In this document: positions 45,521 to 58,948 of the stretch, in pieces
Layout: every line of letters starts with the position of its first letter
Numbering within the stretch: position 1 is the first letter of the stretch
Assembly (NCBI RefSeq): GCF_001680005.1
Contig: NC_033567.1
Span: 1,736,001-1,800,000 of the forward strand
From: Plasmodium coatneyi
Taxonomy: Eukaryota; Apicomplexa; Aconoidasida; Haemosporida; Plasmodiidae
Direction: 5' to 3'
DNA length: 64,000 nucleotides
Translations under genes and position numbers: made by a program
Notes under the pieces: generated by a model
Database searches by the model: none
Told to the model about the DNA's origin: nothing
What the model saw: the letters and a program-made list of their open reading frames with translations, nothing else

Positions 45521-48104
45521 ATGGTACACTCAAAAAAAATAATCAGCTCCGCATCATCAGGAGCGTTGCCATCCCAAAGTGGTAAAAACGAAATGGCAGT
45601 AGGAAGTTCAGAAAGTGGAGTGGGTGTAAAGAAGAGCACACAAGGATCGTTCTTCACCAAGAGAACCGCTATGCTCTTCTTTGTTGCTGCTTATATTTTT
45701 CTAAAGGTAAGTTCTACACACAAAAAAAGAAGAGAAAGGCACATTATCACACATGTAGATGCAGATCCGACAGGACCTTGCAAGTGCTGCACACACTGTT
45801 CACATCTTATGTAATGTGACATGTACCCTTCGTTTCGTCCTTTTTCTTTTCTTCCACTATTTTATCTACTGCCACTACTTTATTTGTTTAACAAACTATT
45901 CCTGCCCTTTAACCTTGCAGCACCAGGATGACTTCGCAAGACAAAACGCTGCTGCGACATTACAAGTGAGGAACAGAATTGCCCGAAATTTAAAGGCGAA
46001 CACAGAAACTGCTCCATCGGAAGAGGAACTCGAATATTATGAGGATGGTGATGAGAGCCATGGAGATGGTGAGGAAGCATATGAGGACCCCGAAGAGGCC
46101 TATGAAAGCCACCCCGAAGAAGCCTATGAAAGCGACCCACAGGAAATCTCTAAACACCACCCCGAAGAAATGTATGAAGAATACGAAGAAGAAGGATATT
46201 CGGACGATGAACAGGAAGAAGAAGTTTCTGAAGAAGAAGATGAAGAAAGACCAGCGGAGAAAGAGGAGGAAGTAAGGGAGGAAGTATATCCACAGGAGGA
46301 GTCGATAGTAGAGCATGACGACGCAAGGGAAGAAAATTTTGTTGAAAGAGAAGAAAAAGCTCCCACTGAAAAGGAAGAAAATTCTGCTGAAAGGGAAGTA
46401 GCTTCTGAAGGGGAACAAGCTGAACAACCAGATCAGTACGTCCAGGAGGAGGAGGATGATGATGTCTCCATATCTGGTAGCCAATCCAATGTAACCTCTT
46501 GTTGGAAATGCTTTAAGCGTACAAATAAGAATGGTAAGAAAAAAGAAAAAAAAGAAAAAAAAGAAGACGCTCCTGTTGAAAGGGAAGAAGAAGGTCCTTT
46601 TGAAAGGGAAGAAGACGCTCCTGTTGAAAGAGAAGAAGACGCTCCTGTTGAAAGAGAAGAAGACGCTCCTGTTGAAAGGGAGCAAGGAACTGCCGAAGGA
46701 GGAAGATATTTAAGAGAAGAAGAGGAAAAAATGGTTCATGAAGGAGCATACTTTTATGATGTACCTAAAGAAAAAATTTCTCAGGAAGTAGCAGAAGGCG
46801 CTCAGGTTAATGAACAAGTACCTGAAGGGGAATATGCTCCTCAAGGGGAACATGCTCCTGAGGGAGAACAAGCTCCTGAGGGAGAACAAGCTCCTGAGGG
46901 AGAAAGACAATATGTTGATGAAGGTAGAGAAATGGGATGGGGAGAAGGAGCTCCTAATGTAGAACAGGAAGTTCAACAACCAGGTGAACAGCCATTTCCA
47001 CTGTTTGGGGAGAGAACAAATTATGTCGCAAGTGCTGACTTATGTTATTATGCTCAATTTGTGAAGTTATATAAGAATGCATATAATGATGATAAAAAAA
47101 AAAAGAAAGAAAAGAAAGAAAAGAAAGAAAGAAAGGAAGAAGTAAAAGAAGAAGTAAAAGAAGAAGAAATAAAAGAAAAGGAAGAAAAGACGGAGGAGGA
47201 AATCCTGAAAGAGGAGAAAAAAAGTCAGAAGGAATTAAATAAGTGGAACAAAAAAGCATACAATGGTCTACTCGGTAAACTAGAAGAATATGAAGACCAA
47301 TTAGAAGAAGAGCGCAAAAGATTATTAATATATGAGAAGGAAGAACAAAAAAAAAAAAAGAATGGAAAGCCTGAACTGATAAGTAATTGGGAAATAAAAA
47401 AATTAAATATGCATGGACATGATGAAAGGGATTATTTAGAACATATACCAAAAAATAACAAAAGATCATTAAGATATGATGAGGAAGAACATATAGATGA
47501 TGAGGATGGAATGAACGAATTATTATTTGAAGATTTTAAAAAATGGGAAAATTACGGAACGCATAAAAATGGTTCCTTCTGCTACGAAATGTCTTGTTGT
47601 TTTGATGAAAGATTGACAGATAAAGAAATAAATAAGGAATTGAAAGAAATGGAAAAATTTCCTAAAAAATGCGAATTGACCTCTCTTTACTGGCAATCAT
47701 TCCTAAATGAAAGAAGTAAATATATCAATGCTAACAAACGTCTGTTTAAAAAATTCTTAGAATTAAAAAAAAAACAAAATTTCGAAACTATCTCAGGATA
47801 TAAGAACAAATGGAAAAAATGTAGTAAAATAGTTGGTAATAACTTTAAAGAACAACGCGAACATGTTAATGATATATTTTATACATCTGTTGTAAAGGAA
47901 AATTTAAGCAGAGATGAATTTAAGGAGATCTTAAATGATGTTAGGGATTCATGGAAAGAAGTCACCCTTAAAGTAACGGATGAGTGTGTAGCCCTTTTGG
48001 AAGAACCAATTGTCCCAGAAGTGAAAATCATAGACTTTAACCCTTATTATGGGGAAGGAAGTTTTAGAGTTACACGTCTGAGCAGCCCCGATCCAAGCTC
48101 CTAA
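45521..48104 (+). CDS. gene I: large acidic PHIST-domain exported protein
   Basis: Exon 1 (45521-45706) encodes a recessed hydrophobic signal (TAMLFFVAAYIFLK). Exon 2 (45921-48104) joins in phase 0, giving about 789 residues. Exon 2 starts HQDDFARQNAAA, then a PEXEL-like ARNLKA. It continues as a long Glu-rich region with repeats (EREEDAPV at 46606-46680; EGEQAP at 46850-46905), a Lys/Glu run, a coiled-coil-like segment (about residues 470-540) and a C-terminal PHIST domain (about 625-760). The domain has spaced Trp (LYWQSFL, YKNKWKKC, VRDSWKEV), a helical pattern and the end NLSRDEFKEIL typical of the family. PHIST proteins are exported to the host red cell and many bind its cytoskeleton; the acidic low-complexity part resembles RESA/RAD-type members. 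The translation between the exons is open but lacks a start consistent with gene H. Confidence 0.87.
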
Positions 48105-51100
48105 GGGTTTGATTTAACCGAAAAAATTCAAATTCCACGTTTCCTTTATTTAAACAAATATGAAAAAATATAATGTGTATTGAATCGTAAGAACTGAGAT
48201 GGTATAGCACGTCGAAGGAAAAAATTAATTTTTATCTTTCCGAAATGTTTTTTAATGATTCAAGAATTAAAAAAAAGGAAGGGCTTGCCTTAGGATGAAT
48301 ACAATGCTATATTACACATAATTTGCGCAAAAATTATGCATAAAATGTATGTACAAATTTAATTATGTGTAAGATGCGTCCTGTTGAAGGGCATTCCATG
48401 TATGTACCCATTCATCCCACACTGTGTAAGTATAGATGTGTAATATAATGTTCATGTTATGTAAATATTTTTCTTCCTCCTATTTTAAAAACCCACAAGA
48501 AAATGAAAAGAAAAAAATACAAGTGGTAAATTAGATCAAGGAAAGAAAAAAAGGGGAACACTAATTTTCCCAGCTTTTCGAGGAATTTATTTATCGTATA
48601 ATACGGAATAAATTCTTCCCACACATTTCCGCATGGTACATATGTTATTATGCAATATGGAAACATGAATTCGCAATTTTTCCTTCTTCCTGCTCCAAAT
48701 AATACAGCACTTCATGTACGCACCCTTTGCTGATTCCTTCATGGGTTTAGGTGGCATTAAGTAGGTTCCTTTGTGTGAAACCCTAATCCGCGACCGGAAA
48801 GGAAGTGAACCTTTATTTCATACACATTAAATCCCTTTTTTCCGTTCAATTATAACATAATTGAAAATTTTCCCTTTGAATATATTATTTTTACCACGAA
48901 TAATCCTATTTATAACCTTAAGGAATATTATATAATGGCATACAAGACAAGCTTCACGCTTATGGGAAGCTTATATTTTTGAATTAAAAATATTATGCAC
49001 GCTCTATACATATTTTTTTCTTTCTTTTTTTTTTTCTACGCAAACAAAAAAAAAAAGAAAAAAAAAAAATGAGGGGGATGTGGTTGCCCCTTTTTTAATG
49101 CATTTTGTGAATTGGTAGGGAGAGCTTCGAGAGTGTACCACAAAATATAATCATATGTAGGTATACAAGTCTAGCGGATAATGTGAAAAATGTTCCTGAA
49201 CTCCTTTCTTCTAAGGGGGGCCATTAATTTCCCTTGGCGCACGGAGTTTTTTTTTTTTTACTCGAAGGGAAACTGTTGTCAAGTTGTTGCAACGACTAAA
49301 TAAGCACCATCCTTAGGCAGGTATTACATACATATGTAATAGCGCGTATGTGCAGTGAGAAAAGGGTGCCCTTTTCTTCCTTCTGTCCGTAAAAAAAAAA
49401 AAAATCCTCATTTAAAATAATATATAGGATTGGAGTAAAACAGAATATTCTAATTTTATAATACACAAAAAGAACCTTTGAAGTATTGAATGAAACAATA
49501 TAAGTGTGTTGCGTATTATTATAATAAAGTTGTCCCATATCTATAAATTTTTATACTGCTTCGCATATACATGTTGCAAAATTACATATGTATATATATA
49601 ATAGAGAAAGAAAGAAAAAAAGGCATTTACTTAAATTTTCCTTATATGTTTGCTATGCTAACAACCTGACGCAAAAAATTCTGTAGAAGTATTCATGTAA
49701 CTATTGTATTTAATATTTTTTACATTCATAATTTCCACATGAACACTCTCTACATTCACATGTTTCACGTTCATATTTCCTACATTACTATTTCCTATAC
49801 TATTATTTTGTATATTTGAACGGATTCTGCACATATTCCTATTTCATGAGGAAAATTACATTCATATGTAAATAATGTGTTATCGTTTTGGCATATTCAC
49901 ATATTTACCCTAATCATAAGACACCGTAACCTAAGTCTTAAAACCAGAAATCCTAAACCTAGTGATAAAATGGTGCATATTTTCCTCGCACATTTCACAT
50001 AATTTCTTCTCGCGGATTATTACAATTCATATATATATTAGAGAAATGTGATAAGTTCGAAAAAATCGTACCATACAGGAAGTATTTTTCTATTTACTAT
50101 ATTAAAAAGCGTCTAACATTTTTGCATTGCGTAGGTCCCCTATTGCATTGACACAAAATGAGAAGTCTACTGAATTTGCCTCAGCTCAACTGCACCATAA
50201 AATATTATTTCTATCTGGAAAATAAACAATTACCGTAAAAACTTAATATTTCTACATTAATATCGTTGAGAATTCATTCATGCATGACATGATGAGTCAT
50301 CAGTTTTGAAGGAATAAATATTTTAAAACGCGCGAAATTCATTTTCTTAAAAAAAACGGGTTCTTCTTTTTTCTTCTTTTATATGTTTCTGTTGTGCTAA
50401 GACCATAATTTCACCTTTACCCTGAAACAATGCTCCAACTTACATAATAATGAACACTGCTTGACGTGAAAATGTGCGTATATTTTATTCCATTTTAGGA
50501 AACATATAAGAAAATTCTTAATTATTCATAAAAATTTGGGTATTAACTCTTTACTATGTAATAAAGAAAAAGCGCAAGTAATTACACCCTATTGGAATAA
50601 AAAAGGGGCATGCAAATGGGCAATAGGTCCCATTACTTTTAAGTGCCCCTTCAGTTAAATAATTCTACAAATAATGTGTCCCATGCACTGCGTAACTGCA
50701 TTGTCGTACTTTATGTTATCAAGACGCTCTTTCACGTTTCACTTTAATATTTAGATGGTTTTATAATAGGTCCCATGACATGCTAATAAGGAATGTGTGC
50801 TACTCCTACAAGGTAACAGGGTCATATTCCAAGTCTTCCCCTTCTTCCCAGGCTATATTTTATCATTCTCCAAGTGTAAAAAATTACCCCTTTTCCGGTT
50901 CTAACTTTACGAACAATACTTCCCTCTTCCTATGATGATAGACAATGTGTAGTATTGGATTATGCGCCATGTAAATCCTTTGTCAACAGGCACACCTTCC
51001 CTAACCATTTTTCTTATTCCCTGTATACACATTAATTGACGCACGTCAAATTAACGTTTACGCTGAGACTCCCCATTTGGACTTCCTCCTTTTCTTTAGA

Positions 51101-51865
51101 ATAAATTTCCAAATAACAATCCCAACTCATTCGTAAAAGTGTCTACCATCATTAGTAAATTCTTTTTCTAAATGTATATGCTCCTCTACGTAGCAGTTTA
51201 TATTCTCGCACTATAAAAAAATATATACCTTTCGTCATTCTATATCGTGTTAGGTAGCCCATAAGCAAAAGTACATACAACACTACGGCCATAGATACAT
51301 CATATGTATTTACTAAAAGGCATGTAAAGACCAATCAAAGTGGAAGTTAATTTCTTTCTAAATGTGAAGTGGTTGCTGGTGAACAACAACTTAAAACGGA
51401 GAAAATGTAAAAATAAAAGTTCAGTCAGCAAATAAGGCACATATATAGAAAACACTGTTACTGCTTACAAAAGGAAGTTCAAAAAAATGTACTCCATGTA
51501 TAGATAAAATATCAATCTACGTAAATTTCTTATTCTGCATAGTTATTCTTTTCTTGCAGATCAAGATCTATCGACGAGTTACGTATGCTACAGATCATAT
51601 ATTATTATAACAAACTCCGAAACGTTATTGTTCTTTTCCTTCCTTTGCTTTTCACTTTGGGTCGTGACACAGTATTATAAGACCTTCGTTCGTCCAAGCC
51701 AGTTTTCTCAATTATACTATCAATTTGAAGCGGACACTATTTTTCAGCCTTCCTTTATATTATAAATGTGCGCGATATAGTTGCACACACGCGCATATAT
51801 ACATGTACAATATTCCGTTTTGCCACTTTTTTTTTGTAACTTCTTCCAGTTGAGAAATCCAACTT
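48105..51865. other. intergenic region, no supported gene
   Basis: About 3.8 kb of AT-rich DNA. Small open frames near 48457-48666, 49296-49538 and 51152-51334 lack motifs. A short run of TTTCCTACATT/TTCATATTT-like repeats sits at about 49735-49805. A lone CCTAAACCT near 49951 is not a telomere array. Confidence 0.5.
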
Positions 51866-52983
51866 TTAATTTTCTGATTCTTTTGGAATTATTCTATCAT
51901 TCAGTTCATTTTTCCCGAAGGTGCATAAATTTTCTCTCAATTCAGCAGACTCCTTTTTACATTTTTTTATGAAATTCACAAATTCCTCTTTGGTCAACTT
52001 ATTTTTCATCACTAAATCGAGGAAGAGATTAGTGTAGTACTCCTCCTTCTCTGTTAAGATGTCACAAAAAATGGACATGACGTTACTCCATTGAAGGCCA
52101 GCATATTCTGCCTCTACTTGATGTTTTTCGTTTAACTCTTTGAAATATTCGAATAAACCATTTATCATTTCGTAAAATTCTTGTCCCTCAAGAGCATATG
52201 CACGCTTCCACATTTTGATAATTTCATTCTTCGATGGAATTTCTTCCATATTATTGATCAGTTCTTCCAGTTCTTCCTTAGTCACATCACTGGTAAATAT
52301 CATTTCGGGATCGTTAAGCTCAGGCACTTCAACATTACGTAAGTCATTCGTCTCTCCATATTTTTCTTCTACAGTTTGATCTAAATCCAAAGCATCCTCT
52401 TCTTCATTTTCACCTAAATCGATTTCATCAAACACAGATAACACGTCATCATCGGAATCAGAATCGGAGGAATCTCCATTCTTATCTGAGTTTCCTTTTC
52501 TGAAACAGCTATTTTCATGTGACTCGGATAAATTCCTTGCTTGTATTTGGGACATAACCTTGCTGTCCAGGGGGGTTATCTTCTGCGAGAAGTTTTAAAA
52601 AAAACGTTCACGAGGAGATGGGGGGTGTACAATATTAGGCACATTTATAATATATATACTTCATATGCATGGAATACTCTCTCTATATATATATCCAGAA
52701 GGAGTCTACATTTGGCTCTACGTAATGTCCGAATTCAAAATTGCACGGAGGTGCGTTTAATTCATTGCAAAAATGCCTTTTTCATGTAACTTACTAGTAG
52801 CAACATATAAATTGCAACAACGAGAAGCGAAACCGAGCAGGTAGGAAAAAAGAATCTTCGGAAGTTAAGACCACCTGAGTTCTTTCCAGCGTGAGTGGCA
52901 ACGGAAGATTTATCGTTCCTTCTGTTATTTTTAGCTGAGCATTCGTCAGCCAAACCAGAATTTGATTCGTTAAAAAAAGCCAT
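51866..52983 (-). CDS. gene J: PHIST-domain exported protein, two exons
   Basis: Exon 1 (52983-52795) encodes MAFFNESNSGLADE and a recessed hydrophobic segment (CSVSLLVVAIYMLL), then a GTAAGT donor. Exon 2 (52582-51866) joins in phase 0, about 301 residues in all. A canonical PEXEL, RNLSE, falls at about residues 79-83, soon after the splice point as usual for exported Plasmodium proteins. An acidic spacer (SDSDSDDDVL) precedes a PHIST domain (about 166-294) with the family Trp positions (KMWKRAYAL, LQWSNVMSIF) and LTKEEFVNFIKKC. Such proteins are cleaved in the ER by plasmepsin V and sent to the red cell; the specific partner is unknown. The gene looks complete. Confidence 0.9.
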
Positions 52984-54897
52984 AGTCGCTTAATTTAGTT
53001 TTTGTGGTGTATATAGGTATATATAAAAGGGGGTTATTTATTATTTGAGCGAAAAATGTTCTAAATTTATAACCCAAGAGGGTTGCGTTGCGTTGTTATA
53101 AACTACGTTAAAATATGATAAAATATGCTGTAAAAAGTACTTTATGAAAAGTTTATGAACTTTATAAATTTTTTAAAAAGTAGAAGAATTTTTACATAAA
53201 TAAATTAGAACATTTTAAAATATATGCTTAGTCAATATATAAAAAAAGAAAAAAACAATATTAGAAAAAATTTATAGATTTTTATTTTTTCGCTCCACAA
53301 TGCAATCCCGTTAGGAATACGTAGCAAACAGAGCAACGTGTATTCTTCGTTGCTAAGCAGAACGGCTAGTTGACCAAATATATATATAGGTCCGTCCTCC
53401 TTACAATATATTCCTACAACTATTTCTGTCTCGTAAAATTTGCAAAATAGGGCATATAAACTAGTCAGCAAATATATATGTTTCTGTTCATTTAACGCTA
53501 ATAACTTAAGGATAACTTTTTTTTACAACAGCAGCGTATACATTGTAGCACCACCGATCTGTTCGTTCAGATTTATATTTTGTACATTTACCAATGCATC
53601 TATTATTTTTTCATTTCAATTAGGAACAAATTATATTTTTTTTTTTTTTTCACGGTAAACCACTAAAGAGGAGAAGCTTCCTTCTATGTCACATTTTCCT
53701 CGCAGTTGAATGATAGTCAACAAAATGCAAATAACTTTTAATTTAAATCTAAAATATTTAAAAAGGGCGTATTAAAAATATGTAATACTGACAAGTGCGC
53801 TTGCAGAACAAGGCGCACGACTGTTCTGATCATATTTTAGTATTATTAGCAGTTTGCATTTTTCTCATTTTTCATAATTTAAACATTTTATAGTTTCATT
53901 TTAGCGAAGAAATGGTAATGCCATATATATGTGCCTTTTTTATTTAAACACAACAGGTTCAAATTGCAATAATCTTTCCTCCATCGGTAAGTGCGTACTT
54001 GTTAATAATCCCTTTTGCACATCTTTCCATGAAAAGTCTCCCACTGGGGGTATTAACAATAAATTATATACGAATAATAAAAGCATCAATGCAATTCCTA
54101 CCAGTGGAAAAGAACTCGTACACGCATTATGCTAAATGTAAGAAGAAGTGATGAAGCGTGGTATCATTATTGCGATATAATGCTACTGTAGTACTGTTAA
54201 TTTATATGTCTACATTGATTCCATGTGTTTTAGTCCTTTTACTTTTACATCAAAGTTCAAGGAATTCTCACCCATAACACACATCCCCAAAACATTACTC
54301 CCATTCTAATCACATATTTTATATGCGCGATGAAACATATTAACATGTAAAGAAGTAATTTTTTAAATAGTTACCACAATTAGGGTGTGAAATAAAAATA
54401 TTTCCCTTTAATAATTTCAAAAGGTGTAATTGCAAAGTTGTAGCCGTAGCATGCTATGCATATCATGTACGTATAAATGTTTAAAAAAAAAAAAAAAAAA
54501 CATAACACAGTTTAAATTATCCTATAATAACTTCTATATGGCGATTTAAAAAAACAAAAATTGACAAAACTTTACACATTAATTTAATTCACTGCTATGT
54601 TCAAAATGAGCACAGGGCATATATTCATTTTTAAATATTTAAATACATTTCATGTGTAAAAAATAGAATCACCATGTGAATCAATGGCCTTTCATTGCTT
54701 AAACCGTGTTGTATAATTGACTTCGCTCTTCTTTCCAAGAAAAAGGAGCTCATCAAATAGGTCTATATATAAGCACATATGTAGAAGAATATTTCCGCCC
54801 GCTCTTTTTAGCAACGTATGTATGTATATAGACGTGTGCGTACTTCTCCGCCCCTCCTCCGCAACCCTAATCCGTCCTCTTCTACCAGGATTGCCCC
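52984..54897. other. intergenic region, no supported gene
   Basis: AT-rich promoter-side DNA of gene J and 3' flank of gene K. The open frames at 53232-53471, 53440-53658 and 53929-54135 show no export motif, splice pair or family match. Confidence 0.5.
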
Positions 54898-55789
54898 TTA
54901 ATTGAGTATACATTTATTTAGCTTACGCTCCCCCATAGTAACTAGCTCATCTATAAATGCGTTAAACGCGTTTCTGCCTATATTTATAAAACGCTCGTGG
55001 TCAGACTCAGGCAAATTATCCTTTATGATGTAGTAGAAGAAGAGCTTATTGTGATACTCCTCCGTCATTCTGACAGTTGTGTCAATAGTATAATTAATCT
55101 TCTCCATCTGTTCCTCTGCAATGTTTTCATCCACGTCATACAAACTTTTTAATTTTTCCAAATAAAATGATAAATGCTCCTTCAAACTCTGCACCTTTCC
55201 TGCTGCATCTTCGTGTAGCTGTATCCATCTCTCAAGCATCTCCCTCTTGAATAAATTATCATTCACCGAATTGATTATTTCATTTATGTCCTCTTCTGTA
55301 AAGCTGTGAAAAACGATGTGGCACTTTTCACTTAACTCAGCTTGGTCGTACGCACTTTGGAAAAGTTCTTCTGTCGTGTTTCTATTTCCTTGTGAACTTT
55401 CATACAAGTCTTCTGTAATTTCGGCAAGCGCGTCTTCTGCTCCTTCCTGGCCATCCTCATTAGTCATATATTCATTTGGGTCCGTGAGGTGTTCGGATAA
55501 ATTTCTTGACTGTACGCCAATCAGATTAAGCGCACCAACAGTACCCTCCCAGACAAACGCATTCTAAAAAAACGTATTTTTAAAACATTAAAAAGGTTAT
55601 TAAAAATTATTAGTTTTATTCTTCCTATATGTACACCTTAAAACGGATGTGAAATTTCATATCATTTTAATACACTTTTTATCTTACCAAGACCACGACA
55701 GAAATAATCACCACCAGGGATACCACACAGCGGCGCGTGGAACTGAAAAAAAGCGAATTTTTTTTGCTCTCTAATTTTTTCTCTCCCAT
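54898..55789 (-). CDS. gene K: PHIST-domain exported protein, two exons
   Basis: Exon 1 (55789-55688) encodes MGEKKLESKKNSLFF and a hydrophobic segment (CVVSLVVIISVVVL) before a GTAAGA donor. Exon 2 (55563-54898) begins NAFVWEGTVGALN and joins in phase 0, about 255 residues. The PEXEL RNLSE is at about residues 54-58 and is identical to that of gene J. The PHIST domain covers about 118-250: FTEEDINEII, LERWIQLHEDA, the coiled-coil-like middle, YHNKLFFYYIIKDNLP, FNAFIDELV. It is one of the short PHIST type without large low-complexity regions. The upstream ATG in exon 1, not the internal Met at 55467, is the start because it supplies the signal and PEXEL. Confidence 0.9.
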
Positions 55790-57835
55790 GTTAGATGAAT
55801 AAGTATACGCAGAAAATTTTTGCCTTGCATATAATATTGCTCCTGTACAGAATTGTACAAAACAGAATTGTGAACCTTAAGATGGGAGAAATTATTTAAC
55901 TACAATAATTTTTAAAAGTAAAAAAATACACTTTTTTTATAGTAATAAATATTATTCTCGAGTTTTTCTTCCTATGTATAGAGGAGCAAAACGCATTCGT
56001 AAAAATGTTACAACGTATAAGCAAAAAAAAAAAAAAAAATACATAAAAAAAAAATAGCTAGCTAAATATTTTGTGAACGTACGTCAAAGTAAAGCTGCGT
56101 TTTCATAGCAGTGACGTAACTCTGTCGCCAACATTGTAATCTATTTTAAAATATGCGTAAAGAAAAAAAAAAAAAATCCTGATAGTTGTCGTTTGCAAAT
56201 CAAAATTATTTTTCACTACAAATATTCAGCCTCTCCGCATTCCAATATATATTACAACATTGTTAGCATTTGTGCTGAAATGGGGTAAATATAATCGACC
56301 CTCCTTAGCTTATATAGAGCTACAAAAAGGTAATCATTATGTCAAACCATTTTTGCAACAGTAATGTTTTTGCGCCCTCTAAAAAGAACAGTTCTGTTCT
56401 TCCTAAAAATTGCACCGGATCTACATATCCAATCAACGAGGCCTGAACTACAAATTATGCTTGACACAGTTGCCTCTTTATATAAAATAAATATCCAAGT
56501 GTTGGTGAGTTTTTCCTTTTCCTTTAATTATTCTTTAACTCGAAAGAATTATGCAAAAGCACTCGTAATTTTTTAACTCGCAATGTGTAGTTAAACCTTT
56601 ATCCACAAAGTACATACATATTTACAAACGGAGAAAATAAAAACATAACACCGTACGGGGGCAGTGCAGTTAGCAGGTTACACCTAACGTAAGAAATGAA
56701 ATACGTTTATTCATCAAAAAATCGTCCTTTCAATGAATAAAGACTGCGAAACATAATCTCCCAAAATGCTGAACAAATTTTGCTAAGTTTTTCGCGGTGC
56801 ATTTTCACCCTTCGTTGTTAAAATAAAACATAGTAAAACTATTTTCCGATATAAATATAAACGGAGCTTTTCTCAACCAAATAAGGGAAACGCCAATTCC
56901 TTCAAAAGGGTTAATTCGCGATTTCATACATGTAATAAAATAGTTAAGATGTAAATGTGCTATATAAAGCATCCACTAATTTACTACACATTTATGTATT
57001 TTTCACACGAATCCCCACGCGGAATCATCACATAAATCGTCGAAGTTGTATTCAAACGAGTACAGTTAAACTGGACTGTTCTACCCCCCTTTTAACATGT
57101 GGTGTATTTTGTCAAGCCTTTTATATCCCCCTTTCTGCCCAACGATGCAAAAACAAATCACAACTTGGCATAATTAGATTAAGCGTCTGTTTTACCTCTC
57201 AGTTCGTCAATTCTAGTAGGTGCCATAAAATGGTGAAATTTAAATACAACTTAATAATCATTCAAAAAATAATTTCCATGTACACATATAGCAATCAATA
57301 TTCAACATAATATTGTGTGCCGTGAATATTTATATTATTATCCACGTTGCTAATCTTTGCTTTGTAAAAAATATACATTTTAAACATCATACATAATATA
57401 TACCTTGTAAAAATGTTTACATTTCATTTAAGAAAAAAAAATAAAAACAAATATAAATAAAATACACAGCTATTGTAGTTTTAATACTTGCAGAGAATTA
57501 AATACATAGCATGTCTACACATTTCGTGGTAGAATATTGTATTCCTTTGAAAACTTTAGGTAACATGGGGGATCCAAAAATATGGACATATATAATACGC
57601 ACAATATATAACAAGCACAATGCAAAATACGCATAATATATAACATACACAATGTTAAATACGCATAATATATAACATACACATAGGTAAATATACAAAT
57701 ACACATGTTAATCCATTGCACGTCTGCAAGGCATCTTCGATATTTCTCGCCTGAAAAGGTTTTTAAGCGCATGTATGCATCTTTGCATGTTTCTTCTACG
57801 TAATACTTGCGGGACCAAAGGGAGAGATCTACTTC
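55790..57835. other. intergenic region, no supported gene
   Basis: AT-rich with long poly-A runs. An open frame at 56957-57310 on the + strand has no signal or family motif. A short tandem repeat is listed separately. Confidence 0.5.
57590..57690. repeat. short tandem repeat of about 36 bp, three copies
   Basis: Three copies of TACGCATAATATATAACATA plus CACAATG..AAA follow each other with few differences (first copy CACAATATATAACAAGCACA). It is downstream of gene L. Confidence 0.75.
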
Positions 57836-58948
57836 TTAATCACTTGACTTAGACTCTTTATTCGTGCATTCTGAGTCTTCTTTTTTGCTGCAGGAACCAT
57901 TCCCCTTGTTGCAGTGGCTTTCTGCGCTGCTACGAGGGCACACATCACCAGTGCAAGGGGGTACACAGTACCTTCCACTGTATCCCCAGCGGAAGGGAGA
58001 TCTACGAGAAGAGTAATTCTCATAAGCTAGATAACCATCTCCTCTTTCCAAAGCGCAATGCTGTATAATTTTGTAAAAAACGTACAGGTAAAAGCTAACA
58101 CACACACTAGATACAAATTGAGATGACTTATAATATCCTGCTAATAAAAGTTTGCCTGCTAATAATTCAAGTAAAAGTGGTGAGAAAAGAAGAACATATT
58201 TAAGGTAGTTCTTTAATCCACTAAAAACGTGAGTGCTGGCGTCCACAATTTTTTCAGCCTTCTTGTTTCCCGCGTCTAAAATATCCAATAATTTCTTTTC
58301 AAAATATAAATCTAAGGTTTTAAAACCACATGTGCAAGCTCCACAGTTAGTTTGGCAAGTCTTGTCATTTGCATTACTGTCTGACGATGATGATTCATCT
58401 GATGCTTCACAATTTTTCTCTCCTGGGCAATTTTCTGTTTCCTCTTCCACTTTAGTACCCTCTTCGTATTCATTTTCTACTGAAGCACCTTCAAGCTGGT
58501 CTTCTTTGGATTCTGCAGATCCTAACATTCTGAGGGACTTTAAACCTGCACCATTCTTAAAACCGTTGAACGTGCAAACGGAACTGTTCGAGTTGCCCTA
58601 CAGGGAGAGGCGAAAAAAAAAAAAAAGCGATCATTATACATCAACAAGTTACCACTTGGGAAGACAGAACTACATGTTTACAAAGGGGAAGAACATAACA
58701 AAATGGAACATGTACATATATTATATGCAGCCTGGAGGCTGTTCATATTATCGTCCTACATTTTCGTAGCACTTAGACATCAACACGAGAAGGGAAAAGG
58801 TACAAATTCTGGTAAAGCTGAAGAATTTGCTCTTTCCTTTCATAGTATTCTTTGCGTCATCCTCTGATGAAGAAACGAAACTCCTCTCTAAATGTGCAGA
58901 GTGTCCACTCTGACAAGTGTTGTTGCTCGTGTTATTGAAATTTCTCAT
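57836..58948 (-). CDS. gene L: exported two-helix membrane protein, Cys-rich, two exons
   Basis: Exon 1 (58948-58760) encodes MRNFNNTSNNTCQS and a recessed hydrophobic segment (ICTFSLLVLMSKCY). Exon 2 (58597-57836) joins in phase 0 at AAT|GTAGGA, about 316 residues. LRMLGS at about 85-90 is a weak PEXEL-like motif (Ser instead of an acidic residue at position 5). An acidic stretch and a Cys cluster (CQTNCGACTCG) follow, then two hydrophobic helices (about 194-217 and 221-242; VLLFSPLLLELLAGKLLLAG and SSVCVSFYLYVFYKII). A second Cys cluster ends the protein (CVPPCTGDVCP, CNKGNGSCSK). It fits the class of exported proteins with paired membrane segments, but I do not recognise the family. The alternative donor AA|GTGCTA in exon 1 does not keep phase. 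Confidence 0.82.

Noticed and set aside
45990..46749. Phe-rich antisense frames opposite gene I
   Set aside because: They are mirror images of Glu/Lys-rich codons in a well-supported gene.
49940..49960. CCTAAACCT as an interstitial telomere
   Set aside because: A single short match without tandem repetition.
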